Source: Pseudonocardia xinjiangensis
GTDB lineage: Bacteria > Actinomycetota > Actinomycetes > Mycobacteriales > Pseudonocardiaceae
DNA length: 32,894 bases
Direction: 5' to 3'
NCBI RefSeq assembly: GCF_012911925.1
Contig: NZ_JAAXKY010000082.1
Location: forward strand, 1 to 32,894
Both the position numbers and the translations under genes were made by a program. The notes beneath the pieces are model-generated. The model was not told where the DNA came from. It did no database searches and saw nothing but the letters and a program-made list of their open reading frames with translations. Below, piece after piece: positions 1-6,822 of this stretch. Positions within the stretch are counted from its first letter, which is position 1; each line of letters opens with the position of its first letter.

Positions 1-18
1 TCGCCCGGTTCGTGCGCG
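1..18. repeat. Edge copy of a short intergenic repeat
   Basis: The first 18 bases match positions 7983-8000 at 17 of 18 sites (TCGCCCGGTTCG followed by a GC run). The second location is a three-copy, 22-base-period repeat before the IclR regulator gene. This suggests one end of an interspersed intergenic repeat cut off by the window edge. No gene is visible in positions 1-48. Confidence 0.35.
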
Positions 19-48
19 GTTCCGGGGGTGGGGTCGGGCCGTGCCTGG

Positions 49-1434
49 TCAGTCCAGGCTGCCCAGCGGGTCGGCCCGGACGAGGTCGGGGTCGGCGGCG
101 GCGAAGGTGCGGGCCCGGCCCGGGCCGGTGCTGCGCGTCTCGAACCGGACGGTGACGCGGCCGTGGCCGGCGCCCTGCACCCAGCCGTGGCCGTGCTCGG
201 GGTGGCGCACGTCGTCGCCTGGGCGCCACGCCTGGCTCAGCGCGTCCGCCGGGGACGGGTCCGGGAGCGGGTCCGGGTCATCGGGCGCGGGGACGGCGGG
301 GTCCACCGGGGCCGATCCGGTGGGGCTCGGACCGGGATCGGGCTCGGGCCGGGCGGCGTCGGCGTCGAAGCGGACGGCCTCGAACAGCGCGGGCGGCGGG
401 TCGTCGATGAGCCCGGCCAGTGACACCCCGATCAGCCGGACCCCGCCCTCGGGTACAGCGGCGCGGGCCAGCCGCTGGGCGACCGCGGTGAGCGTGGGGA
501 GGTCGGTGCTCCCGCTGCCGGCCGTCTCGGAGCGGCTCGACGTGGTGAAGTCGGCGCTGCGCACCTTGACCGTGACGGTGCGGGCGGCGCGCCCCGACTC
601 CACGAGCCGCCGGTGCGCCGCCTGTGTCATCCGGGCGACGGCGTCGTGCACGGCGGTCATGGCGGTGAGGTCGGTGTCGAAGGTGGTCTCGGCGCTCACC
701 TGCTTCGCCGCGCCCCTCGGCGCGACGGGCCGGTCGTCGACGCCGCGGGCGAGGCGGTGCAGCTCCATCCCGATCGCGGTGCCCAGCAGGCCGGTCAGCT
801 CCCGCAGATCCATGGCGGCCAGCTGACCGATGGTGTGCACGCCGAGCCGGTGCAGACCGGCCTCGGCCACCGGTCCCACGCCCCACAGGGCGCGCACCGG
901 CAGCGGCGCGAGCACCGCCTGCTCCTCGTCGGGCGCCACGACCCGCAGCCCGTCGGGCTTGGCGAGCTCGGACGCGATCTTGGCGAGCTGCTTGCCCGAC
1001 CCGGCGCCGACGGAGGCGGCGAGCCCGGTGGCGGCGTGGACCGCCGCCCGCAGATCCGTGCCGAACCGCTCGACCTCGGCCGCCGAGGCGCCCGCCAGCG
1101 CCGGAGGCTCCAGGAACGCCTCGTCCACCGAGACCGGCTCGAGCACCGGCGCGGCGTCGGCGAGGACGCTCATCACCCGCTCGCTGAGCGCCCGGTAGAG
1201 CCCGAACCGGGCCGGCAGCACCACGGCGTGCGGGCAGAGCCTGCGGGCCTGACCCATGGGCATGGCCGAGCGCGCCCCGAACACCCGTGCCTGGTAGCTG
1301 GCCCCGGCCACCACGGCACGCGGACCGAGCCCGCCCACCAGCACCGGACGCTCGCGCAGCGTGGGACGGGTGAGCTGCTCGGCAGAGGCGAAGAACGCGT
1401 CCATGTCGAGGTGCAGCACCCACCGCGCGCCCAC
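49..1434 (-). CDS. dinB: DNA polymerase IV (Y-family translesion polymerase)
   Basis: A Y-family polymerase that copies across damaged DNA without proofreading. The 461-residue product begins with the family palm motif DMDAFF (metal-binding Asp10) and has SVDEAFL at about 102-108, giving the catalytic Asp104/Glu105 pair. A helix-hairpin-helix-like stretch (LWGVGPVAEAGLHRLGV) and the little-finger domain follow to about residue 345. The C-terminus is longer than in E. coli DinB (about 350 residues): a Pro/Asp-rich linker and then a small module around GDDVRHPEHGHGWVQG that resembles the Tudor-like tails of some actinobacterial DinB and UvrD proteins. The GTG start is set by the conserved N-terminus; the nearby ATG codons are out of frame. 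It lies 67 bases downstream of the phosphopantetheinyl transferase gene on the same strand and may share its transcript. Confidence 0.93.
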   Translation of the reverse strand: MGARWVLHLDMDAFFASAEQLTRPTLRERPVLVGGLGPRAVVAGASYQARVFGARSAMPMGQARRLCPHAVVLPARFGLYRALSERVMSVLADAAPVLEPVSVDEAFLEPPALAGASAAEVERFGTDLRAAVHAATGLAASVGAGSGKQLAKIASELAKPDGLRVVAPDEEQAVLAPLPVRALWGVGPVAEAGLHRLGVHTIGQLAAMDLRELTGLLGTAIGMELHRLARGVDDRPVAPRGAAKQVSAETTFDTDLTAMTAVHDAVARMTQAAHRRLVESGRAARTVTVKVRSADFTTSSRSETAGSGSTDLPTLTAVAQRLARAAVPEGGVRLIGVSLAGLIDDPPPALFEAVRFDADAARPEPDPGPSPTGSAPVDPAVPAPDDPDPLPDPSPADALSQAWRPGDDVRHPEHGHGWVQGAGHGRVTVRFETRSTGPGRARTFAAADPDLVRADPLGSLD

Positions 1435-1501
1435 GGCCCCATCATCCCCGAGCCCCCCGACAGTCTCGTGCGGCCGGTCTCGTGCGGCGACGGATCGGGA
1501 T

Positions 1502-2206
1502 TCAGCCCACTCCGGCGTGCAACACCGCGTTGCCGTCGGCCTCGACCACCCGGGGTGGCGCCGCGCCGAACCCGGCCACCGCGGCCGGGTACCCGTCGCC
1601 GGGGTGCAGGTCCCGGAGCCACACCGGCTCGGACGGTGCGCCGTCCCCGGTCCACTCCCGCACCCCCGACGGCCCCAGGGTGATCGCCGTCATCGGGCTG
1701 GACAGGCCGCTGCCGGTGGCCTTGAGCAGCGCCTCCTTGCGCGTCCACAGCGCGAAGAAGGACCTCGGGTCGGATACGGACTCGGCCGGTGAGCAGACGT
1801 GCGCGGCCATCGCGGGCAGCTCGGTGAGGTCGCGGATCTGCTCGACGTCGAGACCGACCGGGCCGCCCGGGTGGACGGCCACGCCGACGAGGTCGCCGGA
1901 ATGGGTGAGCGAGAACCCCGGGCCCCCGGGAAGAACGGGTTTGCCGTGCTGCTTCCCGCACTGGCAGGTGCGGTCGAACTCGAGATCCGCGGCGGGACGC
2001 CCCACGGCGTCGGCCAGCACGATCCGCGCGAGTGCGTGGGCGGCGACGTAGCGAGCGCGGTCGGCAGGCATCCGGAAGCGTTCCAGGCGGCCCCGCTCGT
2101 GCGGGTCGAGGAGCGCGACCAGGCCGTATGCGGACTCCGGCGCCACCGGCGCCGCCCACCAGACGGTGGTGTCCCGGGTTCCGGAGTCGCTGCGCGCGAT
2201 GGTCAC
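1502..2206 (-). CDS. 4'-phosphopantetheinyl transferase, Sfp/EntD type
   Basis: Transfers 4'-phosphopantetheine from coenzyme A to a serine on acyl or peptidyl carrier proteins, activating fatty acid, polyketide or nonribosomal peptide synthases. The 234-residue product has the expected motifs: FSLTHS at 98-103, GLDVEQ at 118-123 with the Mg-binding Asp120 and Glu122, and WTRKEALLKA at 154-163. A CQCGKQHGKP stretch at 81-90 matches the conserved Gly-Lys-Pro region. The open frame runs much further upstream, but protein-like sequence starts at the GTG at 2206 (MTIARSDSG), giving a normal family length. No carrier-protein or synthase gene lies in the window, so its client is unknown. It sits between the terminator of the small gene upstream and dinB downstream. 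Confidence 0.88.
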   Translation of the reverse strand: MTIARSDSGTRDTTVWWAAPVAPESAYGLVALLDPHERGRLERFRMPADRARYVAAHALARIVLADAVGRPAADLEFDRTCQCGKQHGKPVLPGGPGFSLTHSGDLVGVAVHPGGPVGLDVEQIRDLTELPAMAAHVCSPAESVSDPRSFFALWTRKEALLKATGSGLSSPMTAITLGPSGVREWTGDGAPSEPVWLRDLHPGDGYPAAVAGFGAAPPRVVEADGNAVLHAGVG

Positions 2207-2299
2207 GCTGCCATCGTCACATGCGGCCGGGCCGGGACGGGGGTAACGAGCGCGACATGGACACCGGCCGCGCCGCGGCGGACGTGTCCGGGTGCGCGG

Positions 2300-2337
2300 G
2301 GTACCGCCGGCCTCGTGGACGCGAGGCCGGCGGTACC
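2300..2337 (-). terminator. Strong hairpin after the small basic protein gene
   Basis: A perfect 16-base-pair inverted repeat (2300-2315 with 2322-2337) encloses a 6-base loop. It begins 8 bases after the stop codon of the 77-residue gene on the minus strand. There is no T-run, which is usual for actinobacterial terminators. Its position supports the small ORF as a genuine separate transcription unit. Confidence 0.75.
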
Positions 2338-2345
2338 GGAGCGGA

Positions 2346-2579
2346 TCAACCGGTGCGACGCACAGGGTTGATCCGGCGGCCCTGCGCCGCACGGGCGCGG
2401 CCCGAGGAGCCGGGATGAACGGCTCCGTTCTGGGCCTGCTTGCCCGAGCGGCCGCGACGGGCCGCGCGGTTGGCCGGCGGCGCTGCGGCCGGGTCGAGGA
2501 CCGGTTCGCCGCCGACGATGGCGGTGGAGTCGCCGAGGACGGTGTCGCCGGCGACGGTGGACAGCAACGGATCACGCAC
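2346..2579 (-). CDS. Small basic protein of unknown function (77 aa)
   Basis: I do not recognise this family. The start is the GTG at 2579 because a textbook Shine-Dalgarno, AGGAGG, lies 5 bases before it. The N-terminal third is acidic to neutral with a loose internal repetition (AGDTVLGD and GGEPVLDP). From about residue 37 the protein is rich in Arg, Lys, Gly, Ala and Gln and probably disordered. There is no Cys, no membrane segment and no obvious signal peptide. A 16-bp terminator hairpin follows the stop directly. The start codon overlaps the end of a polycysteine upstream ORF (2572-2712), so expression may respond to cysteine supply. The neighbouring phosphopantetheinyl transferase is beyond the terminator and need not be related. 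Confidence 0.6.
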   Translation of the reverse strand: MRDPLLSTVAGDTVLGDSTAIVGGEPVLDPAAAPPANRAARRGRSGKQAQNGAVHPGSSGRARAAQGRRINPVRRTG

Positions 2580-2712
2580 GAGTGCCTCCTGCAGGTAGGA
2601 CGAAGCCGGCACAGCAACAGCAACAGCTGGACCGAGACAGGCCGGCCGGGTGGCTGGGACGGGCGGCGCGGACGAAGGTCCGGGCCGCGGTGCCGCGCGA
2701 GGCGGTCGTCAC
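2572..2712 (-). CDS. Polycysteine upstream ORF, candidate cysteine-sensing leader
   Basis: A possible 46-codon ORF from GTG 2712 with five consecutive Cys codons (alternating TGT and TGC) near its end, followed by AGFVLPAGGTRA and a TGA at 2574-2572. The stop overlaps the GTG start region of the next gene, and that gene's AGGAGG ribosome site lies inside this ORF. This matches the architecture of the polycysteine leaderless short ORFs reported in mycobacteria, where ribosomes stalled on Cys codons expose the downstream ribosome site. The start is uncertain: the best -10 box (TACCGT, 2736-2731) points to a transcript start near 2723, where an out-of-frame ATG opens only a three-codon ORF. The GTG would then have an 11-base leader. 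The alternative is a chance TGTTGC repeat. Confidence 0.45.
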   Translation of the reverse strand: MTTASRGTAARTFVRAARPSHPAGLSRSSCCCCCAGFVLPAGGTRA

Positions 2713-2730
2713 TACAGGCGCATGAGAGGA

Positions 2731-2736
2731 ACGGTA
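2731..2736 (-). promoter_or_regulatory. Candidate -10 box for the polycysteine/small protein transcript
   Basis: TACCGT on the minus strand, 7 bases before an ATG at 2723, matching the TANNNT pattern seen before many genes in this window. No convincing -35 is visible. Positions 2713-2790 otherwise hold only the divergent promoters of this unit and of the FAD oxidoreductase gene. Confidence 0.4.
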
Positions 2737-2777
2737 GGAGAAACCGGACACTGCCGCCACGGGTTTTCGGGCCGCAC

Positions 2778-2783
2778 TACCGT
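2778..2783 (+). promoter_or_regulatory. -10 box, leaderless start of the FAD oxidoreductase gene
   Basis: TACCGT ends 7 bases before the ATG at 2791, and no Shine-Dalgarno sequence precedes that ATG. The spacing places the transcript start at or next to the start codon. Confidence 0.5.
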
Positions 2784-2790
2784 CGGGTTC

Positions 2791-3924
2791 ATGACCCACT
2801 CCGCTGACGTCGTCGTGATCGGTGGGGGGATCGCGGGCGCGTCGGTCGCCTACGAGCTCTCCGCCAGCCGCTCGGTCGTCCTGCTCGAGGCGGAGACCGC
2901 GCTCGCCCGGCACTCCACGGCCCGCTCGGCGGCCACCTACATCCCCGGCCACGGCACGCGGCCCGTCCGGGCGCTGATCGTGGCGAGCGGGCCCCGCTTC
3001 GCCCGGCTCGCCGCCGAGCTGGACGCGCCGCCGCTGCTGACGCCGCGCCCCGTCGTGCACGTCGCGGTGGACGCGGCCGGTGAGGCGGCGCTCACCACCA
3101 CGCTCGGGGAGCAGGCGGGGGAGCCCGGTGCCCCGGTGTCGATCGACCCGACGGAGGCGGAGCGCCGGTGCCCGATGCTCGTGCCGGGCCTGGTGCGGGC
3201 CGCAGCGGTGGTGGAGGGCGCGGCCGACGTGGACACCGAGGCGCTGCACCAGGCCTACGTCCGCGGCCTGCGCCGCCGCGGCGGCACGGTGCGGGCGGCC
3301 GCCCGGGTGACGGCGATCGAGCGCAGCGGGAGCGGCTGGCGCGTGCACGCCGGAACCGGCGGCCCGATCGACACGCCCGACGTCGTCGACGCCGCGGGTG
3401 CGTGGGCGGACGTCGTGGCCGGGCTCGCCGGCGTGCCGCGCGTGGGGCTCGTCCCGCTGCGGCGCACGATCGCGGTGGTGCGCGTGCCGGACCCGGCCCG
3501 GCTTCGGGTGCCGGACGGGCGCGTGCCGATGGTCCGGGAGGCCGCCGAGCGGTTCTACTTCAAGCCGGAGGGCGACGGGCTGCTGGTGAGCCCGGCGGAC
3601 GAGACGCCGGTCGAGCCGCACGACGTCAGGCCCGACGAGCTCGACGTGGCGACGGCGCTGGAACGCGTCGAGGCGGTGACCGGGCTCGGGCTGCGCTCGG
3701 TGCGCACCAGCTGGGCGGGGCTGCGCTCGTTCGTCCCCGACCGGCGTCCCGTGGTCGGGGCCTGGCCCGACCACCCGGGCTTCTGGTTCTGCGCCGGCCA
3801 GGGCGGTTCCGGCATCGAGTCCGCTCCGGCGCTGTCGGCCTTCGCCGCGGCCGTCGTCACGGGGGAGCCGGTACCGGCGGACGTGCCCCTCGATCCGGCG
3901 ACGTTCTCCCCGACGCGCCTGTAA
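2791..3924 (+). CDS. FAD-dependent amine/amino acid oxidase-like oxidoreductase
   Basis: A 377-residue flavoprotein of the DAO family (glycine oxidase, sarcosine oxidase, DadA relatives), expected to oxidise an amine or amino acid with FAD. The N-terminal Rossmann fold is clear: VVVIGGGIAGASVA with GxGxxG at 11-16, ending in the ribose-binding Glu33. A second FAD-contact region near the C-terminus reads GQGGSGIESAPALS. The substrate cannot be read from sequence. The ATG at 2791 is chosen because it begins just before the first beta strand and has a leaderless -10 box in front; the longer open frame upstream is not protein-like. The P450 gene starts 40 bases downstream on the same strand and may be co-transcribed. 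Confidence 0.85.
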   Translation: MTHSADVVVIGGGIAGASVAYELSASRSVVLLEAETALARHSTARSAATYIPGHGTRPVRALIVASGPRFARLAAELDAPPLLTPRPVVHVAVDAAGEAALTTTLGEQAGEPGAPVSIDPTEAERRCPMLVPGLVRAAAVVEGAADVDTEALHQAYVRGLRRRGGTVRAAARVTAIERSGSGWRVHAGTGGPIDTPDVVDAAGAWADVVAGLAGVPRVGLVPLRRTIAVVRVPDPARLRVPDGRVPMVREAAERFYFKPEGDGLLVSPADETPVEPHDVRPDELDVATALERVEAVTGLGLRSVRTSWAGLRSFVPDRRPVVGAWPDHPGFWFCAGQGGSGIESAPALSAFAAAVVTGEPVPADVPLDPATFSPTRL

Positions 3925-3936
3925 GCTCCTGCTTAC
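3921..3936. promoter_or_regulatory. Small inverted repeat between the oxidase and P450 genes
   Basis: GTAAG and CTTAC flank six bases and overlap the TAA stop of the oxidase gene. It is unusually AT-rich for this region and lies 28 bases before the P450 start. It could be an operator or a weak processing hairpin; there is no direct evidence for either. Confidence 0.25.
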
Positions 3937-3964
3937 ATCCGTTTGGGACGCCTGAAGGAGAACG

Positions 3965-5152
3965 TTGACCTCCACCCTCGAGCTCTTCGAAGGCGCCTTC
4001 TGGCGCGACCCGTACCCGGCATACGGCACCTTGCGCACCGACGAGCCGGTGATCCGGCTGGAGCGTCCGGAGGGCGCGGTGTGGCTGCTGTCGCGCTACG
4101 CCGACGTGCGGGCAGCGCTGGCCGACCCACGGCTGGTCAAGGACTGGCGCTACACGCTGCCGCCGGAGGAGCGGGCCGCCGCTCCCGTGTCGCCCATGCC
4201 GATGATGCTGCTGATGGACCCGCCGGACCACACCCGGCTGCGCAAGCTGGTGTCGCGTTCGTTCACGCTGCGCCGCATGGAGGGGCTGCGCCCCCGCGTC
4301 GAGCAGATCGCGGGCGAGCTCCTCGACGCCCTGCCGCCGACCGGCCGGGTCGACATCATGGCCGAGTACGCGTTCCTGCTGCCCGTGCTGGTGATCTGCG
4401 AGCTCCTCGGCGTGCCGGCCGATGACCGCGACGACTTCGCGGCCTGGTCCAACACGATGGTCGACGAGTCGACGCGCGACGAGTCGAACGCCGCGTCGGG
4501 GAAGCTCTTCGAGTACCTCTCCCGGCTCATCGCGGAGAAGCGCGCGCACCCCGACGACGCCCTGATCAGCGGGCTGATCGAGGTGGCCGAGGACGGCGAC
4601 CGGCTCTCCGAGGGCGAGCTCATCGGGATGGCGACGTTGCTGCTCATCGCCGGGCACGAGACCACCGTCAACCTGATCGGCAACGGCTTGCTCGCCCTGC
4701 TCACCCACCCCGAGCAGCTCGCTCTGCTGCGGGAGCGCCCCGACCTGCTGCCCTCGGCGGTCGAGGAGTTCCTGCGCTGGGACTCCCCGGTGCACAGCAC
4801 CCCGCTGCGGGTCGCCGCCGAGGACGTCGAGTACTCCGGCGTGACGATCCCGGCCCGGTCGGTCGTCACGCTCTCGCTGGCCGCGGCGAACCGCGACCCC
4901 GCCCGCTTCGACGGCGCCGAGGAGCTGCGCGTCGACCGGGACCCCGCGGGCCATGTCGCGTTCGGCCACGGGCTGCACCACTGTCTCGGCGCCCAGCTCG
5001 CGCGCATCGAGGGGCAGGAGGCCCTCGGGCTGCTGCTCGCACGCCGCCCGGAGCTGGCGCTGGCCGTCGACCCGCAGGAGCTGCTGTACCGGCACAGCAC
5101 GCTGGTCCGCGGGCTCCGGACCCTCCCGGTGGAGCTCGGCCCGTCCGCCTGA
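3965..5152 (+). CDS. Cytochrome P450 monooxygenase
   Basis: A soluble bacterial class I P450 of 395 residues, inserting one oxygen atom into an organic substrate with electrons from a ferredoxin. Diagnostic motifs are all present: I-helix AGHETT at 229-234, the ExxR pair Glu268/Arg271 (EEFLRW), NRDP at 309-312 and the heme loop FGHGLHHCLG with Cys340 as axial ligand. The start is TTG at 3965, supported by AAGGAG four bases before it. The overall pattern resembles actinobacterial CYP105/107-like enzymes, but I cannot assign a subfamily or substrate. No ferredoxin gene is adjacent; a ferredoxin-NADP reductase gene lies 16 kb away in this window. Confidence 0.95.
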   Translation: MTSTLELFEGAFWRDPYPAYGTLRTDEPVIRLERPEGAVWLLSRYADVRAALADPRLVKDWRYTLPPEERAAAPVSPMPMMLLMDPPDHTRLRKLVSRSFTLRRMEGLRPRVEQIAGELLDALPPTGRVDIMAEYAFLLPVLVICELLGVPADDRDDFAAWSNTMVDESTRDESNAASGKLFEYLSRLIAEKRAHPDDALISGLIEVAEDGDRLSEGELIGMATLLLIAGHETTVNLIGNGLLALLTHPEQLALLRERPDLLPSAVEEFLRWDSPVHSTPLRVAAEDVEYSGVTIPARSVVTLSLAAANRDPARFDGAEELRVDRDPAGHVAFGHGLHHCLGAQLARIEGQEALGLLLARRPELALAVDPQELLYRHSTLVRGLRTLPVELGPSA

Positions 5153-5158
5153 CGAGCG

Positions 5159-5194
5159 CTCCCCGGCACGGCGAGGGGTGACCGCGCCGGGGAG
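5159..5194. terminator. Hairpin between convergent P450 and CoA-transferase genes
   Basis: CTCCCCGGC (5159-5167) and GCCGGGGAG (5186-5194) form a 9-bp stem around an 18-base loop. It starts 7 bases after the P450 stop. In the other direction it lies 44 bases past the CoA-transferase B stop, so it may serve both genes. Confidence 0.55.
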
Positions 5195-5237
5195 TACTCG
5201 TGGGTGGGTTCCGCAGCGCTGCGGTCCCGTGGACCGA

Positions 5238-5882
5238 TCAGCGCGCCGCCGGCCCGTCGTGCAGGGGAGCACCGGTGGCGGCGCGCACCTCGTCCGCGGT
5301 GACGCCCGGCGCGGTCTCCACGAGCGCGAGCCCGTCGTCCGTCACGTCGATCACGGCGAGGTCGGTGATGATCCGGTCGACGCAGGCGGCGCCGGTGAGC
5401 GGCAGGGTGCACTCCGCCACGATCTTGGGTGAGCCGTCGCGCGCGGTGTGCTCCATCATCACGATCACCCGGCGAGCGCCGTGGACGAGATCCATGGCGC
5501 CGCCCATGCCCTTGATCATCTTGCCGGGCACCGCCCAGTTGGCGAGGTCGCCAAGGGCGCTGACCTGCATCGCACCCAGCACGGCGACGTCCACGTGCCC
5601 GCCCCGGATCATGCCGAAGCTCGCGGCCGAGTCGAAGTAGGACGCCCCCGGCAGCACGGTGACGGTCTCCTTGCCCGCGTTGATGAGGTCGGGGTCCACC
5701 TCGTCGTCGGTCGGGTAGGGGCCGACACCGAGGATCCCGTTCTCGGAGTGCAGCACGACCGTGCGTCCGGTCGGGATGAAGCCGGGCACGAGCGTCGGCA
5801 TGCCGATCCCGAGGTTGACGTAGGAGCCGTCGGGCAGCTCGGTGGCCACCCGCGCGGCGAGCTGGTCACGGGTGAGGCTCAT
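5238..5882 (-). CDS. pcaJ: 3-oxoacid (likely 3-oxoadipate) CoA-transferase subunit B
   Basis: The beta subunit of a family I CoA-transferase, moving CoA from succinyl-CoA to a 3-oxo acid. The 214-residue product carries GIGMPT at 25-30 and the catalytic glutamate in SENGILG (Glu47), plus a later GGAMD motif. These are standard for ScoB/PcaJ/AtoA proteins. Its ATG overlaps the last four bases of the subunit A gene, so the two are translationally coupled. The divergent neighbours, a pcaB-like lyase and a PcaR-type regulator, favour 3-oxoadipate over acetoacetate as substrate; this is inference from context, and sequence alone does not separate the two. Confidence 0.88.
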   Translation of the reverse strand: MSLTRDQLAARVATELPDGSYVNLGIGMPTLVPGFIPTGRTVVLHSENGILGVGPYPTDDEVDPDLINAGKETVTVLPGASYFDSAASFGMIRGGHVDVAVLGAMQVSALGDLANWAVPGKMIKGMGGAMDLVHGARRVIVMMEHTARDGSPKIVAECTLPLTGAACVDRIITDLAVIDVTDDGLALVETAPGVTADEVRAATGAPLHDGPAAR

Positions 5883-6643
5883 GCTGTCTCCACGTTCGGG
5901 GCGCGCACCGTCCGGAACTCGACGGGCTTGTCGGCGTCGGGCACGTGCACCACGCGCTGCACCTGGATGCCCGGGGTGTGCACGGCGTCGGGGTCGATCT
6001 CCCCGGGCTCGACGAGGTGCTCCACCTGGGCGATGGTGATCCGGCCGGCGGCGGCGCAGACGGGGTTGAAGTTGCGGGAGCTGCGGCGGTAGACGAGGTT
6101 GCCGTGCCGGTCGCCCTTCCAGGCGTGCACCAGTGCGAAGTCGGGGACGATCGCCTCCTCCAGCACGTAGGAGCGCCCGCCGAACTCACGGACCTCCTTG
6201 CGGGGCGAGCGCACGGCCACCCCGCCGTCGGCGTCGTGGCGCCACGGCAGGCCTCCGTCGGCGACCTGGGTGCCCACGCCCGCGGGGGTGAAGAACGCGG
6301 GGATGCCGGCGCCACCCGCCCGCAGCCGCTCGGCGAGCGTGCCCTGCGGTGTGAGCTCCAGCTCGATCTCCCCGGCCAGGTACTGGCGGGCAAACTCCTT
6401 GTTGTTGCCCACGTAGGAGCCGATCGTGCGGCGGATCCGGCCGGCGGCGAGCAGTGTGCCCAGGCCGAACCCGTCGATGCCGAGGTTGTTGCTGATCGTC
6501 TCCAGGTCGGTGGCGCCCTGGTCCAGCAGCGCCGCGATCAACGCGGCGGGGACGCCGGACATCCCGAACCCACCCACCGCGAGCGACGCGCCGTCGGGGA
6601 CGTCGGCCACCGCCTCGGCCGCGGTCGCGACCACCTTGTCCAT
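5879..6643 (-). CDS. pcaI: 3-oxoacid (likely 3-oxoadipate) CoA-transferase subunit A
   Basis: The alpha subunit partner of the downstream B subunit (254 residues). The start MDKVVATAAEAVADVPDG and the GGFGMSGVP loop are characteristic of actinobacterial ScoA/PcaI. The longer stretch around GNNKEFARQYLAGE and TPAGVGTQVADGG is also typical. I use ATG 6643, which matches the family N-terminus; a GTG immediately before it (6646) is exactly 7 bases from a TAGTGT -10 box and is the likely start of a leaderless mRNA, so translation could begin there with one extra residue. A TTGTGC -35 lies 18 bases upstream of the -10, within palindromes that probably bind the neighbouring IclR regulator. Together with PcaJ it forms a two-gene operon. 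Confidence 0.88.
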   Translation of the reverse strand: MDKVVATAAEAVADVPDGASLAVGGFGMSGVPAALIAALLDQGATDLETISNNLGIDGFGLGTLLAAGRIRRTIGSYVGNNKEFARQYLAGEIELELTPQGTLAERLRAGGAGIPAFFTPAGVGTQVADGGLPWRHDADGGVAVRSPRKEVREFGGRSYVLEEAIVPDFALVHAWKGDRHGNLVYRRSSRNFNPVCAAAGRITIAQVEHLVEPGEIDPDAVHTPGIQVQRVVHVPDADKPVEFRTVRAPNVETA

Positions 6644-6653
6644 CACGGACCCG

Positions 6654-6683
6654 ACACTAGAACGGTGTGCGCTCAACGCACAA
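6654..6683 (-). promoter_or_regulatory. Promoter of the CoA-transferase operon
   Basis: On the minus strand: -35 TTGTGC (6683-6678), 18-base spacer, -10 TAGTGT (6659-6654), then 7 bases to GTG 6646. This is the best-formed two-box promoter in the window. The -35 lies inside the palindrome at 6667-6681. Confidence 0.6.
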
Positions 6684-6700
6684 CCGTTCGCAGAGCGAAC
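6667..6700. promoter_or_regulatory. Twin palindromes, candidate PcaR operator
   Basis: Two 15-base palindromes with the same 5+5+5 design: GTGCG-CTCAA-CGCAC at 6667-6681 and GTTCG-CAGAG-CGAAC at 6686-6700. Their centres are 19 bases apart, close to two helical turns. The first covers the -35 region of the CoA-transferase promoter and the second lies just upstream. IclR-family regulators of protocatechuate genes (PcaU, PobR, PcaR) bind repeated GTTCG-like motifs, and such a regulator is encoded at 8060-8824. Confidence 0.55.
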
Positions 6701-6719
6701 ACGGGCGAGTGTCGGGCAA

Positions 6720-6774
6720 GTTCAGGAAAGCCACTTTCCTGCCCGGAGAGGGCAGCAACGTGGCTTTCCTGAAC
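6720..6774. repeat. Long imperfect cruciform, interspersed-repeat-like
   Basis: A perfect 15-base inverted repeat (6720-6734 GTTCAGGAAAGCCAC; 6760-6774 its complement) encloses 25 bases. Inside, AGGAAA-GCCAC-TTTCCT (6724-6740) and GCCC-GGAGA-GGGC form alternative hairpins. It sits between divergent promoters and is AT-richer than its surroundings. The nested symmetrical design is typical of small palindromic repeat families. It could also be a regulatory hairpin. Confidence 0.45.
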
Positions 6775-6808
6775 CTGGGTGGGTACCGGTGCCGCGGCGC
6801 GCGGCCCG

Positions 6809-6814
6809 TACGGT
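6809..6814 (+). promoter_or_regulatory. -10 box, leaderless start of pcaB
   Basis: TACGGT ends 8 bases before ATG 6823; there is no Shine-Dalgarno. No clear -35 is seen. Confidence 0.5.
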
Positions 6815-6822
6815 TCCGCCTC

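Noticed and set aside
3921..3936. Inverted repeat read as a terminator between the oxidase and P450 genes
   Set aside because: A 5-bp stem is too weak for termination, and the short gap suggests co-transcription; kept only as a low-confidence operator-like site.
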